Assembly (NCBI GenBank): GCA_949752795.1
Contig: OX457056.1
Location: forward strand, 182,552,428 to 182,616,427
Direction of reading: 5' to 3'
DNA from: Hyperoodon ampullatus
Taxonomy: Eukaryota > Chordata > Mammalia > Artiodactyla > Ziphiidae
DNA: 64,000 nucleotides
How positions within the stretch are numbered: position 1 is the stretch's first letter; every line of letters starts with the position of its first letter. The translations under genes and the position numbers were made by a program. Below are positions 12,355-24,521 of this stretch, piece by piece. The notes under the pieces are model-generated. The model saw only the letters and a list, made by a program, of their open reading frames with translations, had not been told where the DNA came from and searched no databases.

Positions 12355-12582
12355 CCCCTCCTCTTTTTTTTTTTTTTGCAGTATGCGGGCCTCTCACTGC
12401 TGTGGCCTCTCCCATTGCGGAGCACAGGCTCCGGACGCGCAGGCTCAGCGGCCATGGCTCACGGGACCAGCCGCTCCGCGGCATGTGGGATCTTCCCGGA
12501 CCGGGGCACAAACCCGTGTCCCCTGCATCGGCAGGCGGACTCTCAACCACTGCGCCACCAGGAAAGCCCTCCCCTCCTCTTT
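12355..12582 (-). mobile_element. CHR-type SINE, reverse strand
   Basis: The plus strand shows a poly-T run followed by the reverse complement of the CHR body, ending near CACTGCGCCACCAGGAAAGC. The body is about 12367-12569. CCCCTCCTCTTT is duplicated at 12355-12366 and 12571-12582, an exact 12-bp target-site duplication. Confidence 0.92.
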
Positions 12583-14769
12583 GAAGGAGGACTGCCCTCA
12601 GGCTGCTGGAGCTCCTTTGCTAGCACACACGGAGTGTCAGAAGTGCCCCTTAGCTGAGAGCTGGTGGGTTCAAGAGTCTGGAAGCCCAGCCCCAGGGCCT
12701 TAGGTTGGAGCAACTCTGAAATGGAACTGACCCCCAGAGCCCTCCGGAATCAGGCTGAGGCTCACCTCTGCGGGATTTTGCTTGAAATCACACACTGGCT
12801 GGCCTCCTCCCTTTCCCTGCCCTTCCCACCACCCCCCTTACCAGTTTCTCCTTAGGAACACTTCCTTAACAAACCCTCAAGGTCTGTCCCTGGAGACAGT
12901 GACCTAAGAATTGTTTAAGCAGAGGATGTAAACCATGCTTTGGGGATGTCAATAATGCATCCTTGCATTAGGTAGGAGCTTAGAATAAGGGGACTGAGTA
13001 TGGATCATCTGTTACATGAAGGCGCTCTTCACACATTGTCCCATTCAATCTGCACAGCAGCCCAAAATGTGAGGATTGTGTTCCCAGTTTATAGATGAGG
13101 AAAGTGGGATTCACTATGAAGTTACATACTTCCCCTAAACCAGGGTGTCTCAGAGTGGTCATGACGTATATAATAGCAGCAGCTGCATCTTGACAAGAGC
13201 CGGGCTGGGCACTATTCTCATGAGAGCCCTGCCAAGTAAGGGGCATTATCCTCATTTGGCAGACCAGGAACCTAAGGCTTGCCACGCTGAGGGCTAGCAT
13301 CAGCATCACTGTGGGATAAGAGGCCAGGAATCTCTGGCTTCCAACCTGTACCATTCCCACCAAAACATGCTGCCCAGCATGAGCAGCCTCTTTAAGCAGC
13401 ACCTGAAACATTCTTATGGCAATAGGACACTGGAAGACCATAGGCACCCCCCAACCCTGGCTGAATGACTCTGCAGCCCCCTGCTTCGAAAACCACAAAG
13501 GAGCCACCGATGTGAAGCAGATCAGTCAAAGAGATTTTGTCTCCTTGGAGAATGCCCGTGCCTCCGTGTGCTAGCCGAGCCCTAGATCGAGAATTCCCTG
13601 AGAGTAGGGGCAGCCTCTGCCCTAAGAGGTGGAGGCGCTGCATAAATGATTGCTAAATAAACAAGAACTGAACCATGTGCCAGACGCTGTGCTAAAGACT
13701 TGGCCCCTGTTATCTCCTGGAATCTCATGGCAGAGAGAGTGATTGTCTACACCAACCATGATCCTCCTTTCTTCCCTAGTTAAAGAGCCCTGTTTTTTTT
13801 AGCTAGGAGAAGATATACCAGCTAAAATCTTTATTTAGCTTCCTCCCTTGCATTTAAGGGTAGTCTGACTGATTCTGGCCAATGGAATGGAAATGAGTTG
13901 CTCTATGGGAATGCTAGAAAATCTATTCAACTGGGAAGAACAGCCTCAAGTCTCCCTCCCCCCACCCCCCACCACCACCTTCCTTCTGGCTGCCAGCCTG
14001 GAATACTGACATGATGGCTGGAACTTTTCAACCAGCCTGGACCATGAGGTGACCTTGAGGAGGAAAGCTACACACCAGGGTGTGAAGAAGAAAGAAGGGA
14101 TCCTGCTTCATTCTCCACCATGGGTAGTCATGGGATTGCCTTTCTAACTCTGGGTGGCCTGGCTCCAGACTTTTTTAAACCATCAAGATTTTTAATTTCT
14201 CTACTCGATTGCATTTTAACTTAACCCAAAACATTATGAATTACCTGAATGATTCTGAAAGGTAGACTAGGAAGGTTCAGAGGTGACTGCTAAATTTTTA
14301 CTTCTGTGAAATCAGGGCATTTGGGGGCCTCTAGTAAAGTCAGGTCGAATTTTCCAGCACTGTGGATACCGTGAGGTGTCCTGGAGATGTGCTCTTGCCC
14401 CGCACTGTGGGAAATGATGGCTGACCATCAAGAGTTGGGGTTGGTGCATGGTCTCCACAAACGTGTCTCTTCATCACCTCTCTCTGCTGCCTGGGATTAA
14501 ACAAAAGGCAAAGATCTGCCTAGGTTTAACCTTGACATGAAAAAAAAAAAAAGATATTTAAATACCCCCTTCAGCAGACTGCTTTCAGCTATGGAAGAAT
14601 TCACCACCATTAATTATGATGGTGATAATTATACAATGCATAAAATATACTATGTAGATAAAGTATGCAATTAAGTAATTACCATTTTTCATGAACTCTC
14701 ATGGGATCATTCCAGGATAATGAGCAGGGTTAATAATTTTGTCAAATTAAACCTACCTCATTTCTATGC
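12583..14769. other. Mostly unique sequence with faint MIR or L2 traces
   Basis: Short MIR-like cores appear near 13080-13110 (TTTATAGATGAGGAAAGTGG), 13245-13280 and 13675-13730 (GTGCCAGACGCTGTGCTAAA). A 175-codon reverse frame at 12980-13507 overlaps these repeat traces and shows no domain. No gene is supported. Confidence 0.4.
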
Positions 14770-14774
14770 CCATT

Positions 14775-14870
14775 GCCGAGGCATTTATCTTCCTGGACCT
14801 CAGTATCCTCATCTATAAGATGAGGGGCTTGAACGAGATGCTCTCAGGAGCCTTTGGATCTCATGGATCT
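14775..14870 (+). repeat. MIR fragment
   Basis: CCTGGACCTCAGTATCCTCA followed by TCTATAAGATGAGGGGCTTG is the MIR core. Only a short piece remains. Confidence 0.55.
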
Positions 14871-16829
14871 GACAGCTGAAGCGTGACTGTTCTGGGTCCT
14901 GGGAGAGAGCAGGCCATTTCCTTTGGGTCATGGGATTTGACTTGGAAAACTGCGAAAGATCTTTACTACAATGCATAGCACTTTTGGCTTCCAACATTCA
15001 AAACAAGCTCCCTATAGCAAAGTGGTTTAAATGGCACATCTCAACCTCCTCTAGATTACGGCACATGTGTCACGTGGGAATAAACAGAAGAGGCTGCTTG
15101 TGGTTGGAGGTGACCAGCTGTCCCTCCTCATGTCTGCCCGCTGCCCCCAAGGCCAAGGGGAACAAAACATTGGCACTTCTGTAACCCACTCATGGCACAC
15201 TAGAAGTGCTGGATTCAAGGACCAGAAAATCAAGAAAAGTAAATCTTTTTGCCATATTTGTCTGGTTATCAGATTTACGTTTTGCTTTGGTTTTGCCTAC
15301 AATGCAAACACAGGGGCTGAGACCTTGTAATAAACTATCCAAAGCTATTTCAGGGCAGTTTGCTTGGAACTCTCAGCCTATGTGTTCACAGGCTCTGTTC
15401 TCTTTGCCTGGACCCCAGAACCAGGCAGCCCCTTGGGCTGGCCAAAGTTGCCAAGCCATAGGGTGGACAGCAGGGCCCACCTTTCATTCTGGCAGTCCTC
15501 AAATTCAAGGCCAAGTTAGTCTGGCCTGCTGGAAGAACCCCTGTCCTTCCTCTTGAGACCAGTGGCAATCCTCCACCCAAAGGCAGGCCTAGGAAAAGAC
15601 CTCAAAAGAGAGAAAACCTAGCTATCTTCTTTGGATGTTGAAAGATGAACTTGATTTTTTTTGTACCTGGGGCCAGATGACCATCACCCAATGACCCCCT
15701 TCGTGTACCCCATTGTTCATGAGTAGAGGTAAGAGAGAGTGGCCAGGACTGGGATTCTGGAGTTAGGGACCTTCCTTCTAACTTTAGTTACACCGTTTAC
15801 TTCACTTTCCAAAGCCTTCGTTTTTTCTGTGTGAAAGGGGCCTATTCCATCTATTGAATACATTACTAAACCTATCATGTTCCAGGAACTGTGCTAAGTT
15901 CAGGGGAGAGTATGATGAACAAAACAGCAGAGGATGTTGCCACGTGCTGCTCAGAACCCCCAGTGAAGGCGGACTTGCTGCCCCAGCTGCTGGGAGTGCT
16001 GGGCAGGGGTTCCTTCGTGTCAGCACAGAGCCAGCCAGCACTAGGTCCCGCCTTTCCCAGGGTGGCTGCCATCCAATGACGACCGAAGCCAAGGGATGAA
16101 GACCTGGCCATCTCAACCCATCTCAGGACACCTCTGAAGGGCCACTCCAGTCGCAAAGCTCCCAGAGGTGTCGGACAAGATCAAAGCTTGATTCTCCCTC
16201 CACCCACATCTGCCGCTAGCCCTTCCCTTTAACAGGGTTGGTCCCAAGACCCCTCCTTAATGGGCATCTTGTCAGCTAAACCCCATTTCAGAGTCTGCGG
16301 CTCGGCAAACCCAACCTGCAAAAAAAAAAAACAACTTCCCCTCTCTCAGGCAACCAACTTGGAGAAAGAAATGATAAAGCGATTTTATGAGGACTGTTGA
16401 GAAAAGCAAATGCGATGTGTGTGAAAGCACTTTAGTAGCCCAAAACTACCATCAAAGCTGTGGGTTTCTTTTCTTTTTCATGGCTTGAAGTGAGCTGAGT
16501 TGCAATGTGAAAACCTCTCTCATTTCTTGGAAAGAAAATCTGCCAATTCCACCCCACTTCCCCGTCTTCAAAGGCTCATTCTCAGTAGCCTGCAGGGTGT
16601 GACCCACCCAGACAGGTGTGGCATCATCCAGGTCCTCTCTGGAGGCAGGGACTGGGGGTACTTCAGGTATTCCAAGGAAATCTCTTGATTCATGTCTGCC
16701 AAGCGCCTATCATTAGCGAAGCCCAATTCCAGAAGCCACACAAAGGAGAGGGCCGCCTGACCCCAAGCCCAGCTGACATCTTTCCAAGTTCCCCAGTGCT
16801 ATAACCGACTCTGTAGAAGCAGAATCCTC
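14871..16829. other. Unique sequence, no gene recognised
   Basis: No repeat family or exon is recognised beyond a short L2-like trace near 15870-15920 and a 12-A run at 16321. Confidence 0.4.
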
Positions 16830-17200
16830 AGCTCCAAACCACTAATGAACTCCTTCTAGCTCCAGGTTTAATTAGTTTTCATTGCAATATTAATGATCCT
16901 AACAAACCATTTCAACTTTCCTGTTGCACAGCTGGAATTCTTTTATTTGGCATTTGTTCTCTCTACAAGAAAATCACACACGCATCCTCCTCCCCTCCTG
17001 CCCCATCAAGAGGGAATATGATCACAATCTTACTTTCCATATCACTTTGACCAGTCCAGGGACAGTAGCTTTAATAATTTTGAAACTGGGAGCATTAAAC
17101 ACATCACAAACTGCCATACAAATTACATATAATATAACTCCCGGATTTTAATTACTGTGACTAATATATGTACAAATCCTAAAGTCTCTATAGAACCATT
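16830..17200. promoter_or_regulatory. Candidate conserved non-coding element (unproven)
   Basis: This AT-rich block is repeat-free as far as I can see and contains homeodomain-type TTTAATTAG and TATTAATGA cores and a TTGCAATA motif. It sits inside otherwise ordinary sequence. Function is inferred only from composition and motifs; conservation could not be tested. Confidence 0.2.
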
Positions 17201-18479
17201 AGGCCACAGTCACGGACATTATTGGGAGGTTTAAAATTTGCACAAGTTATGTCACTAGTTGATCCAACACCTTCTAGATCTGGAGTTCTTGCCTGGGGCT
17301 CAGAATTCATTTGTTGGACACTTTGAACTACCCAGCCAGAAGCAGCACTGTTTTCATTTGTGACTATGAAAAATGATTAAACATTGCTACCAGTTCATAT
17401 TGGTTTGTTTTGAGGACAGTTCTGACTGCATGGCTGAGCAATGAGGCATTTGCTGGTGGATTCCAATGGTTCTATTTTCTCTGCCTTTCCAAAGCAAGAG
17501 AGAAGCAACAGCAAACTGACATGTGATGGAACTATGTCCCGCCTGCTTCCAGAAATTCTCTAGCCCAGCCTTAATGGAAATTGATCTGGATTTATAAGAT
17601 AATCCACTGGATTTTTGGTACAGTGTTATTCCAGCCAGAGACTTGGATTTGGATGGAACTGCTGGGTGACGACTGATAGAAACTGAGTTAAGTCCCCCAG
17701 TGGGCTTCTCCAAAGAAAGGCTAGCAGCCTGTGCTGTAAGTCCAAGGACACACAATGAACTCAAGTTCAGCTCAGCCAGCACCAGCACCCAATGGCCATG
17801 CTATGTGGGGCAGCAGTGCTGAGCTTGTGGTGAGGGTCCAAGCTCAGAGATACAGCCAATGTGACTTGGTTCCAGCAGACACCAGGGAAGGAACAAGGAA
17901 AAGGGAAGTAAACTGGCCAGAGAGATGGAGCAAGAAAGGCAACAGTTATGGAGTTCACACTGGGGATAGAAAGCAAACGATTCTATATTCTGTTCTCTAG
18001 TGGGGAAGGAGCTCTGCCTGTTCTTCCAGCACTTAGACAGTGAAGACCTTTAGTGCCCATAGCTGGGGGAACAGCTTCAGTCAGGGTCACTGGCTTAACC
18101 CCCTTAGGGAGAGGAACCTACCCCCACTACAAAGTCAGCCAAGCTGGAACCCCTCCTGTGACAACGCTCTCCAAACCAGTGTCCTTGCCTCTGGCATGGT
18201 CCCATTCCCCCAGGCCCCTGCACACACACACATTACAGCCAGAAGACCCTTCATTAAACTTAGATTGGACAATGTCTCTTTCATGCTCACAACCTCTCAA
18301 AATTCATAAGTGCTGTCAGCTACTTTGAGTGAAGGGAACCCAGGTCCCAGAGGTCCTCATAAGACCTGTCTATAAACTGTCCAGGACTTCAAAGGGGTTG
18401 CAGAGCCCCTAATGCCCTTGTGAAATCTCAGTAACCAGTCAGAAAATGGAAAAGGATAAAAAGCCCCATTCACAACCAC
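17201..18479. other. Unique sequence, no gene recognised
   Basis: A 133-codon reverse frame (17387-17788) has no recognised domain. No repeat family is evident. There is a short CA run near 18220. Confidence 0.4.
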
Positions 18480-18870
18480 AGCTATAAAATGTTTATAAAT
18501 AATCTGAACATGAAATGTGTAAGATCTATATTTTTTAAAACTATTAAATATTAATGAAAGAAGAAAGAACAACCTGAGAAATAAAGGAATGTACCTTTTT
18601 ACTGGAAGGAAAGTCTTAATCATTTTAATACATCAATTCTCTCCAAATTGATCTATATATTTATTTCAATCCCAAGAGGTTTTATTTTTGTGGAAATTGA
18701 CAAACGATTCTAAATTTACATAGAAATGAAAAGACCTGGAGTAGCCAGGTCAATCTTTGAAGAAAAAGAACAAAGTTTAAGGCCTTACACTACCAGATTT
18801 CAAGACTTATTATGAAGCTATAGTAATCAATACTGTGTGGTTTTGGCATCAAGATAAATAAGAATACCTT
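18480..18870 (+). mobile_element. Old L1 ORF2 fragment
   Basis: The segment includes TTACACTACCAGATTTCAAG and a TATAGTAATCAATACTGTGTGG-like block, which is the L1 ORF2 region encoding the conserved LPDF..YYKATV motif. It is full of stops and is truncated at both ends. Confidence 0.75.
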
Positions 18871-18986
18871 AAAGTTTTCAGAAAGAAAAAATAAAATTGA
18901 GTTGCCTACAAAGGAAGGAAAACCATCCATGCTTCTGACTGTGCATCAACCACACTGGGTGCTAAAAGGTTATGAAGCAATGCCTT

Positions 18987-19350
18987 AAGAATTCTAATAG
19001 AGGGCTTCCCTCGTGGCACAGTGGTTAAGAATCCACCTGCCAGTGCAGGGGACACGGGTTCGAGCCCCGGTCCGGGAAGATCCCACATGCCACGGAACAA
19101 CTGAGCCCATGCGCCACAACTACTGAGCCTGCGCTCTGGAGCCATGAGCCACAACTACTGAAGCCCGTACGCCTAGAGCCTGTGCTCCGCAACAAGAGAA
19201 GTCACTGCAATGAGGAGCCCACGCACCACAACAGAGAGTAGCACCTGGTCACCACAACCAGAGAAAGCCCCCGTGCAGCAACAAAGACCCATCGTAGCCA
19301 AAAATAAAAATAAATAAATAAATTTATTTTTAAAAAAAGAATTCTGATAG
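18987..19350 (+). mobile_element. Long-form CHR SINE (CHR-1-like) with 14-bp target-site duplication
   Basis: The body, about 19001-19336, has the CHR head but a longer 3' region (repeated ACAACTACTGA blocks, then a CAACAAAGACCCATCGTAGC-like end and an AAATAAATAAAT tail). AAGAATTCTAATAG at 18987-19000 matches AAGAATTCTGATAG at 19337-19350 with one change. The extra length and the diverged duplication point to an older subfamily than the roughly 205-base copies. Confidence 0.9.
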
Positions 19351-21395
19351 AAAATTAATTTTCAACCTGAAATTCCATACTCATACTAACAGTGAATTGT
19401 AAGAGAATAAAGACATTTTTTACAGATGCCAAGATTTGCCTCACACTCTTGTGTGTTACTTGAGAACACACTCCAGCCAAACAAGGGAATCAACCAACAG
19501 GCCTCAAGGACCTGTTAGACAACAACAAAAGATCTAACATTTGCATCAGTATAGTCTCAGAAGGAGAGAAAGAATGTGGGCTGAAAAGTTTTCAGAGACA
19601 TAATAGCTAAAAACTTCTTAAATATAGTGAAAAACATAAACTGAGAGGCTCAAATAGCTGAGCATGTCCCAAACAGGAAAAACCAAAAGAGATCCACACC
19701 AACATACATTATAAGTAAACTTCTGAAAATTAAAGACAAAGAAAAAATCTTAAAAGCAGCCCAAAGAAGTGATACTTTTCTTATAACGAAACACCAATTC
19801 AAGTGACAGCAGATGTCTCTAATGAAGATATAGAGTCCAGGAGGAAGTGGCATGCCATTTTTCATGTTCTTAAAGAAAAGGGCTGTCAACCTTGAATTCT
19901 ATATCCAATGAAACTATCCTTCAGGAAAATTCATAGCACTAAATGCTTATATTAGAAAAGAGGAACAGTCTCAAATCAATAATCTAAGTCCTATCTCAAG
20001 AAGCTAGAAAAATAAAAACAAAATAAATCCAAAGTAGGTAGAAGCAAGGAACTATAAAAACAAGAGAATCAAAGAATTTGAAACAGGAAATCAATAGAGA
20101 AAATCAATGAAATCAAACAGCTACTTCTTCAAAAAATCAATAAAATTGGTAAACCTCTAGCAAGACTGACAAAGATAAAAAAGAGAGAAGACACAAATCA
20201 CCAATATCAGGAAGGAAACAGGAGATTTCACCACAGACCTACCTTGCAGCCATTAAAAAGATAAGAAGGGAAGGCTACAAACAACTTTACACTCATGAAT
20301 TTGATAACAGAAGAAATGAACCAAGTCCTCAAAAACTACAACTATAAAACTCAACCAAGAAGAAATAGATAGCCTGAATAGTCCTATAAAACTGTGCAAT
20401 TAAAAAGTTCCCTCAGAATAAATCTCCAGATCCAATAGATTTACCACAAAATTTTGCCAAATACTTAAAGAATTACATGAAGTTTATATAATGTCAGCAA
20501 AAAAGTAAAAGAAAGAACAATCCTCAACTCATTTTATGAAACCAGTATTACCTTGATACCAAACCAGACAAAGATATCACAAGAAAAGAAAACTACAGAC
20601 CAATATCTTTCATGAACTTAGAGGTAAAAGCCCTCAGCAAAGTGCTAGAAAATCTAATTCAATGATGATATAAATAGGATTGCACACCATAACCAAGTGG
20701 AATTTATTCCAAGTATGCTTATTCAACATTCGAAAATCAATCAATGTAATCCATCAATGGGCTAAAGAAGAAAAATCATATGGTCATACCAATTGACACA
20801 GGAAAAACATTTGACAAAATCCAACACCCATGTATGATAATTAAAAAAAGAAAAACCACCCAGTAAGCTAGGAATAGAGGGGAACCACTTCACATGATGA
20901 AGAGCATTTACAAAAAGCCTATGACTACATCATACTTAATAGTGAAAAATTGAACAAGGGAAGGATATCTGCCCTCATCACTCCTCTTCAACGTAATTGA
21001 AGTTCTAGCCACTGCAATAAGGTAAGAAAAAGAAACAAAAGGCCTACAGATTGAAAATGAAGAAATAAAACTGTCCTTATTTGCATATGACATGATTGTC
21101 TACATAGAAAATCCCAAGAAATACACACACACACACACACACACACAAATTAGAACTAATAAGTGAGTTCAGCAAGATTACAGAATATAAGATCAACACA
21201 CAAAAGTACATTGCATTTCTACATGCACAAATGAACACCTTGAAACCAAAATTTAAAATGCAATACCATTGATTATTGCTCCAAAGAAAATGAAACACTT
21301 AGGTATAAACCTGACAAAGCATGTACAGGATCTGTATACCAAAAATTATAAAATGCTAAGGACAGAAATCAAAGAAGACCTAAATAAGGGTGACA
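19351..21395 (+). mobile_element. Degenerate L1 carrying ORF1-like then ORF2-like sequence
   Basis: About 19360-19940 resembles the end of an old L1 ORF1 or its relative (AATTCTATATCCAATGAAAC). About 20040-21395 follows ORF2, with blocks corresponding to the region before the fingers, the PISLMN-like segment (near 20600), the IDTGKTFDKIQ-like segment (near 20800) and the FADD region (near 21080, here FAYD). Many frameshifts and stops are present, with internal deletions. It is inactive. Confidence 0.75.
21121..21147. repeat. (AC)n microsatellite
   Basis: A run of about 13 AC units lies inside the L1 ORF2 remnant. Confidence 0.9.
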
Positions 21396-21911
21396 TACTA
21401 TGTTTATGGGTTGGAAGCCTCAACACAGTGACCTGGATTCTGGCCTCAGATCCGCCTTAGTTGGACCCAGTGCCTGGTCTCTCTCTCACTGCCTGATCTG
21501 CTCCATTCTTGTTTCTTTACTTTGGCACCATTGCTGTAAAGGGGATTCACCTACTAAGAAGCACTGGAGGATGTGGCAGGCTTCTCTGGCTGAGGTATTC
21601 AGTCAGCTCAAGTTAAACCCTTGTTAGGGGTCTTATGTTAAGCAGTCCTGTAGAGACCAAGATGAAGGGCTGATGTAGATAGTTGTATTTGGGAAGTATC
21701 CCAGGGATGTGGAGTGTAGGACCAGGGAAGTGAGCAGAGAAAACATGAGAGGCAACTGGAAGAAGCGTTATGGGCTACCCACTGCTAAGGGGGACTGGCA
21801 CTCCACCTGACCAGAAACTTCTGAAGAACTTTTTGAAATGCCTTTCAGAATTGTCCTCCTGGGACTCGGGTGGAGAGCAGCTCACCTTTTGGCTGTCCAC
21901 CTCCACAGGTC
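21396..21911. other. Unique sequence, no gene recognised
   Basis: No repeat or exon is recognised between the L1 remnant and the next SINE. Confidence 0.4.
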
Positions 21912-22142
21912 AAGAGTGGGCCCATGGCTTCCCTGGTGGCGCAGTGGTTGGGAGTCCGCCTGCCAATGCAGGGGACATGGGTTCGTGCCCCGGTCCGGGA
22001 AGATACCACATGCCGCGGAGCAGCTAGGCCCGTGAGCCATGGCCACTGAGCCTGCGTGTCTGGAGCCTGTGCTCCGCAACGGGAGAGGCCACAGCAGTGA
22101 GAGACCCGTGTAACGCAAAAAAAAAAAAAAAAGAGTGGGCCC
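21912..22142 (+). mobile_element. CHR-type SINE with 12-bp target-site duplication
   Basis: The body is about 21924-22130, with GGCTTCCCTGGTGGCGCAGT at its head and a 16-18 A tail. AAGAGTGGGCCC is present at 21912-21923 and 22131-22142. This is a young-looking copy. Confidence 0.92.
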
Positions 22143-22605
22143 GGTACACAGAGCCCCACACTTTGGGACCATACCTGTGTGAGTGCTCAGTGGGTCCCCA
22201 CAGGCATTGCCACATGCCCTGGCCTCAGGAAGACTGAGACAAGAAGTGAGAGGCACGTGGTGTGGAGTCCAGGGAGGGGGCGGGGTGGGGGGTTTGCTGC
22301 AGGGCTCGTCTGTCGCAGGTGGAGGCAGCAGTAACTAGAATGAGAGTGGTGGACAGACAGATTGGCATGGTGCTCAGAAGGTGTCCAACAGCATGGAAGG
22401 TGGAGGTGCCAGGCCCTGGCAGGTATTGACAACCATGACATAGTCCTCCCCGTCCTTGCGCAGCTCGAGGCCTCTGGAGGGAGGCCCTAGCCATATCTGT
22501 GTCTCTAGCGGGTGAGGAACCCCTCCTGTCCTCTGATTGCACCACACTTCCTTTATCACACAGCATCATGATTGCTCATCTTTTCTGATATCCCCCAGGC
22601 TGTCA
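22143..22605. other. Unique GC-rich sequence
   Basis: No exon or repeat family is recognised. The GC-rich block near 22265-22320 yields chance frames. Confidence 0.4.
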
Positions 22606-22709
22606 ACTCCATGACGGAAAGGGCTCCCACTTAGACTGGGACACACCACCATCCTCGGTGGTGAGTGTGTGCTAGTCTAAGTGGGAGCCCTTCTGTGAGG
22701 GCATGGAGT
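22606..22709. repeat. 104-bp inverted repeat with a perfect 18-bp core
   Basis: AGGGCTCCCACTTAGACT at 22620-22637 is exactly mirrored by AGTCTAAGTGGGAGCCCT at 22674-22691. Inside, CACCACC (22644-22650) pairs with GGTGGTG (22657-22663) around a 6-base loop. Outside, ACTCCATG (22606-22613) pairs with CATGGAGT (22702-22709). RNA from either strand could fold into a long hairpin. It could be a template-switch product, a small mobile-element relic or, less likely, a small-RNA precursor. Confidence 0.85.
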
Positions 22710-22724
22710 CACTCACAGAAGCTT

Positions 22725-22800
22725 CACAGCTGAGGAAAACAAGGCCCAGAGAAGTGAAATGATTTGCCCAAGGGCACACAGGCACTTCAGTCCCAGATCC
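22725..22800 (-). repeat. MIR fragment, reverse strand
   Basis: GAGGAAAACAAGGCCCAGAG followed by GATTTGCCCAAGGGCACACA is the reverse complement of the MIR core. Confidence 0.65.
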
Positions 22801-22969
22801 TGGCTGCAGAGCTTGGGCTCTGGACCATGACCCTCCTCGTCCCCTGCGAGAGAAGTCTGGGAGTGCTGTGTACACTGCAAGGTTCCAGAAGAGGCTCAGT
22901 GCAGTGTGGTGTGTATATGGGAAGTACAAGGTGCTATAGGAACACAGAGAAGGGCAATGGGGACCATGG

Positions 22970-23065
22970 GGAGGGCGGGGAGGAGGAGAGAGAAAAAGAG
23001 AAGAGGGAGAGAGAGAGAGGAAAGAAGAGAGAGACGAGAGAGAGGTGGGAGGAGGAGGGATGAGG
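22970..23065. repeat. GA-rich low-complexity tract
   Basis: The plus strand is almost all G and A over about 95 bases, with irregular GAGA and GGAGG units. It creates charged or serine-rich chance frames. Confidence 0.85.
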
Positions 23066-23408
23066 GAAGCAGGCAGGGCTGAGTGAGAGGCGGCGGGAGG
23101 AGAAGCAGCTGGAGCAGGGCTCACAGGCGCTGGAACGCAGGGCGTGAAAGAAGAGCAGCGATCCCTGCGGCTGCCACGTGGGCAGGGCTGATTCGGAGGG
23201 GCTCGGATCCAGGATCCAGCAGGGGTGAGAAATCATTAACACACAGAGGCAGAGAATGTGACAAAACCAGAGCTGTCCCTGGCGTTGGCTGCTGTGTGAA
23301 GCAGGCCTAGAGCAGGGAGCCTGAGGCTGTGAGAGTGGTCGGGAAACTGCTGCAGGGACCCAGGGGAGCAAATGCATGGCCCAAACCAGGGGACACAAGG
23401 CAGAGTTC

Positions 23409-23749
23409 AAGACATGGTAGGAGGGCTTCCCTAGTGGCGCAGGGGTTGAGAGTCTGCCTGCCGATGCAGGGGACACGGGTTCGAGCCCTGGTCTGGGAGG
23501 ATCCCACATGCTGCGGAGCAACTAGGCCCGTGAGCCACAACTGCTGAGCCTGCGCGTCTGGAGCTTGTGCTCCGCAACAGGAGAGGCCGCGATAGTGAGA
23601 GGCCCGCGCACCGCGATGAAGAGTGGTCCCCACTTGCCACAACTAGGGGAAGCCCTCGCACAGAAACGAAGACCCAACACAGCAAAAATAAATTAATTAA
23701 TTAATAAACTCCTACCCCCAACATCTAAAAAAAAAAAGACACGGTAGGA
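23409..23749 (+). mobile_element. Long-form CHR SINE with 14-bp target-site duplication
   Basis: The body is 23423-23735. The head is CHR-like and the longer 3' part (GGGGAAGCCCTCGCACAGAA, then CGAAGACCCAACACAGC) resembles the copy at 19001. The tail is AAATTAATTAAT followed by A-rich sequence. AAGACATGGTAGGA (23409-23422) and AAGACACGGTAGGA (23736-23749) differ at one site, consistent with an older insertion. Confidence 0.9.
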
Positions 23750-23834
23750 CCCAGAGAGAGGGAAAGGGGAGGAAGGAGGCAGTGGAAAGGTCCAGGCTTC
23801 TGCGGATGGTGGATGGTGGCCTTCCCACCCCCAA

Positions 23835-23960
23835 ATCGAAACAGCCATTTAATGAGTGCCTACTACGTGCCAGGCCCTGGACCAGGCCCTTGAGATAGAA
23901 TCTAGCTTCGTAATGACAACAATGCCTCCAGATGGGTTTGTCCCTCCTCATTTTACTAAG
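23835..23960 (-). repeat. MIR-like fragment
   Basis: AGTGCCTACTACGTGCCAGG followed by CCTCATTTTACTAAGAGGAA is the reverse-strand MIR layout. Confidence 0.55.
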
Positions 23961-24521
23961 AGGAAGCCTCGAGAAGTTCCCGTGGGCAGCAAGCGATGGC
24001 CCAGACAGACCCGCGGGGTCTGTGTGACTCCAGAGCCCGTGTTCTTCCCATGAGCCATGAAATTACACTCAGGTCATTTCACTCGCCAAAGAGCATGACA
24101 CTGTGACAGCTGACCAGGCTCTGTGAGTGTCACAGTGGCCGTGAGCCAAGCTACAAATCACACCACATCACCACGAAAGCCAAAATAACCAGTGCCTATC
24201 TGTGGTCTGCTTACTCCAGATGTCTCAGCTCAGCCGGATCTATTGACGATTCACTAATCCATCCAATAGCTGGGCACTGACCCACAAACTCAGCCAAGCC
24301 GGAGATGGCACACAGCCTGTTCTGGAGCCCTCGGCTTTGCCAGGGACAGTCCACCATTAAAGAGTCTCCTTCAGAAGCAGCAGGATTTACCTGGCCCCGG
24401 AGGTGCAAGCATCAGGCACCCCAAATGCTTGCATCTCTCTGTTACAAATGCCTTTTCTCAGGCTTCCTCATTTGACCCTCCTGTCAATGACCATCTGAGT
24501 AAATTTCACCCGTAACAAGGA
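23961..24521. other. Unique sequence, no gene recognised
   Basis: No repeat or exon is recognised. Confidence 0.4.

Noticed and set aside
12980..13507. 175-aa reverse frame
   Set aside because: Overlaps MIR-like traces and shows no recognisable domain or splice structure.
22672..23521. Ser/Pro/Leu-rich frames on the reverse strand
   Set aside because: Produced by the GA-rich tract and the CHR SINE.
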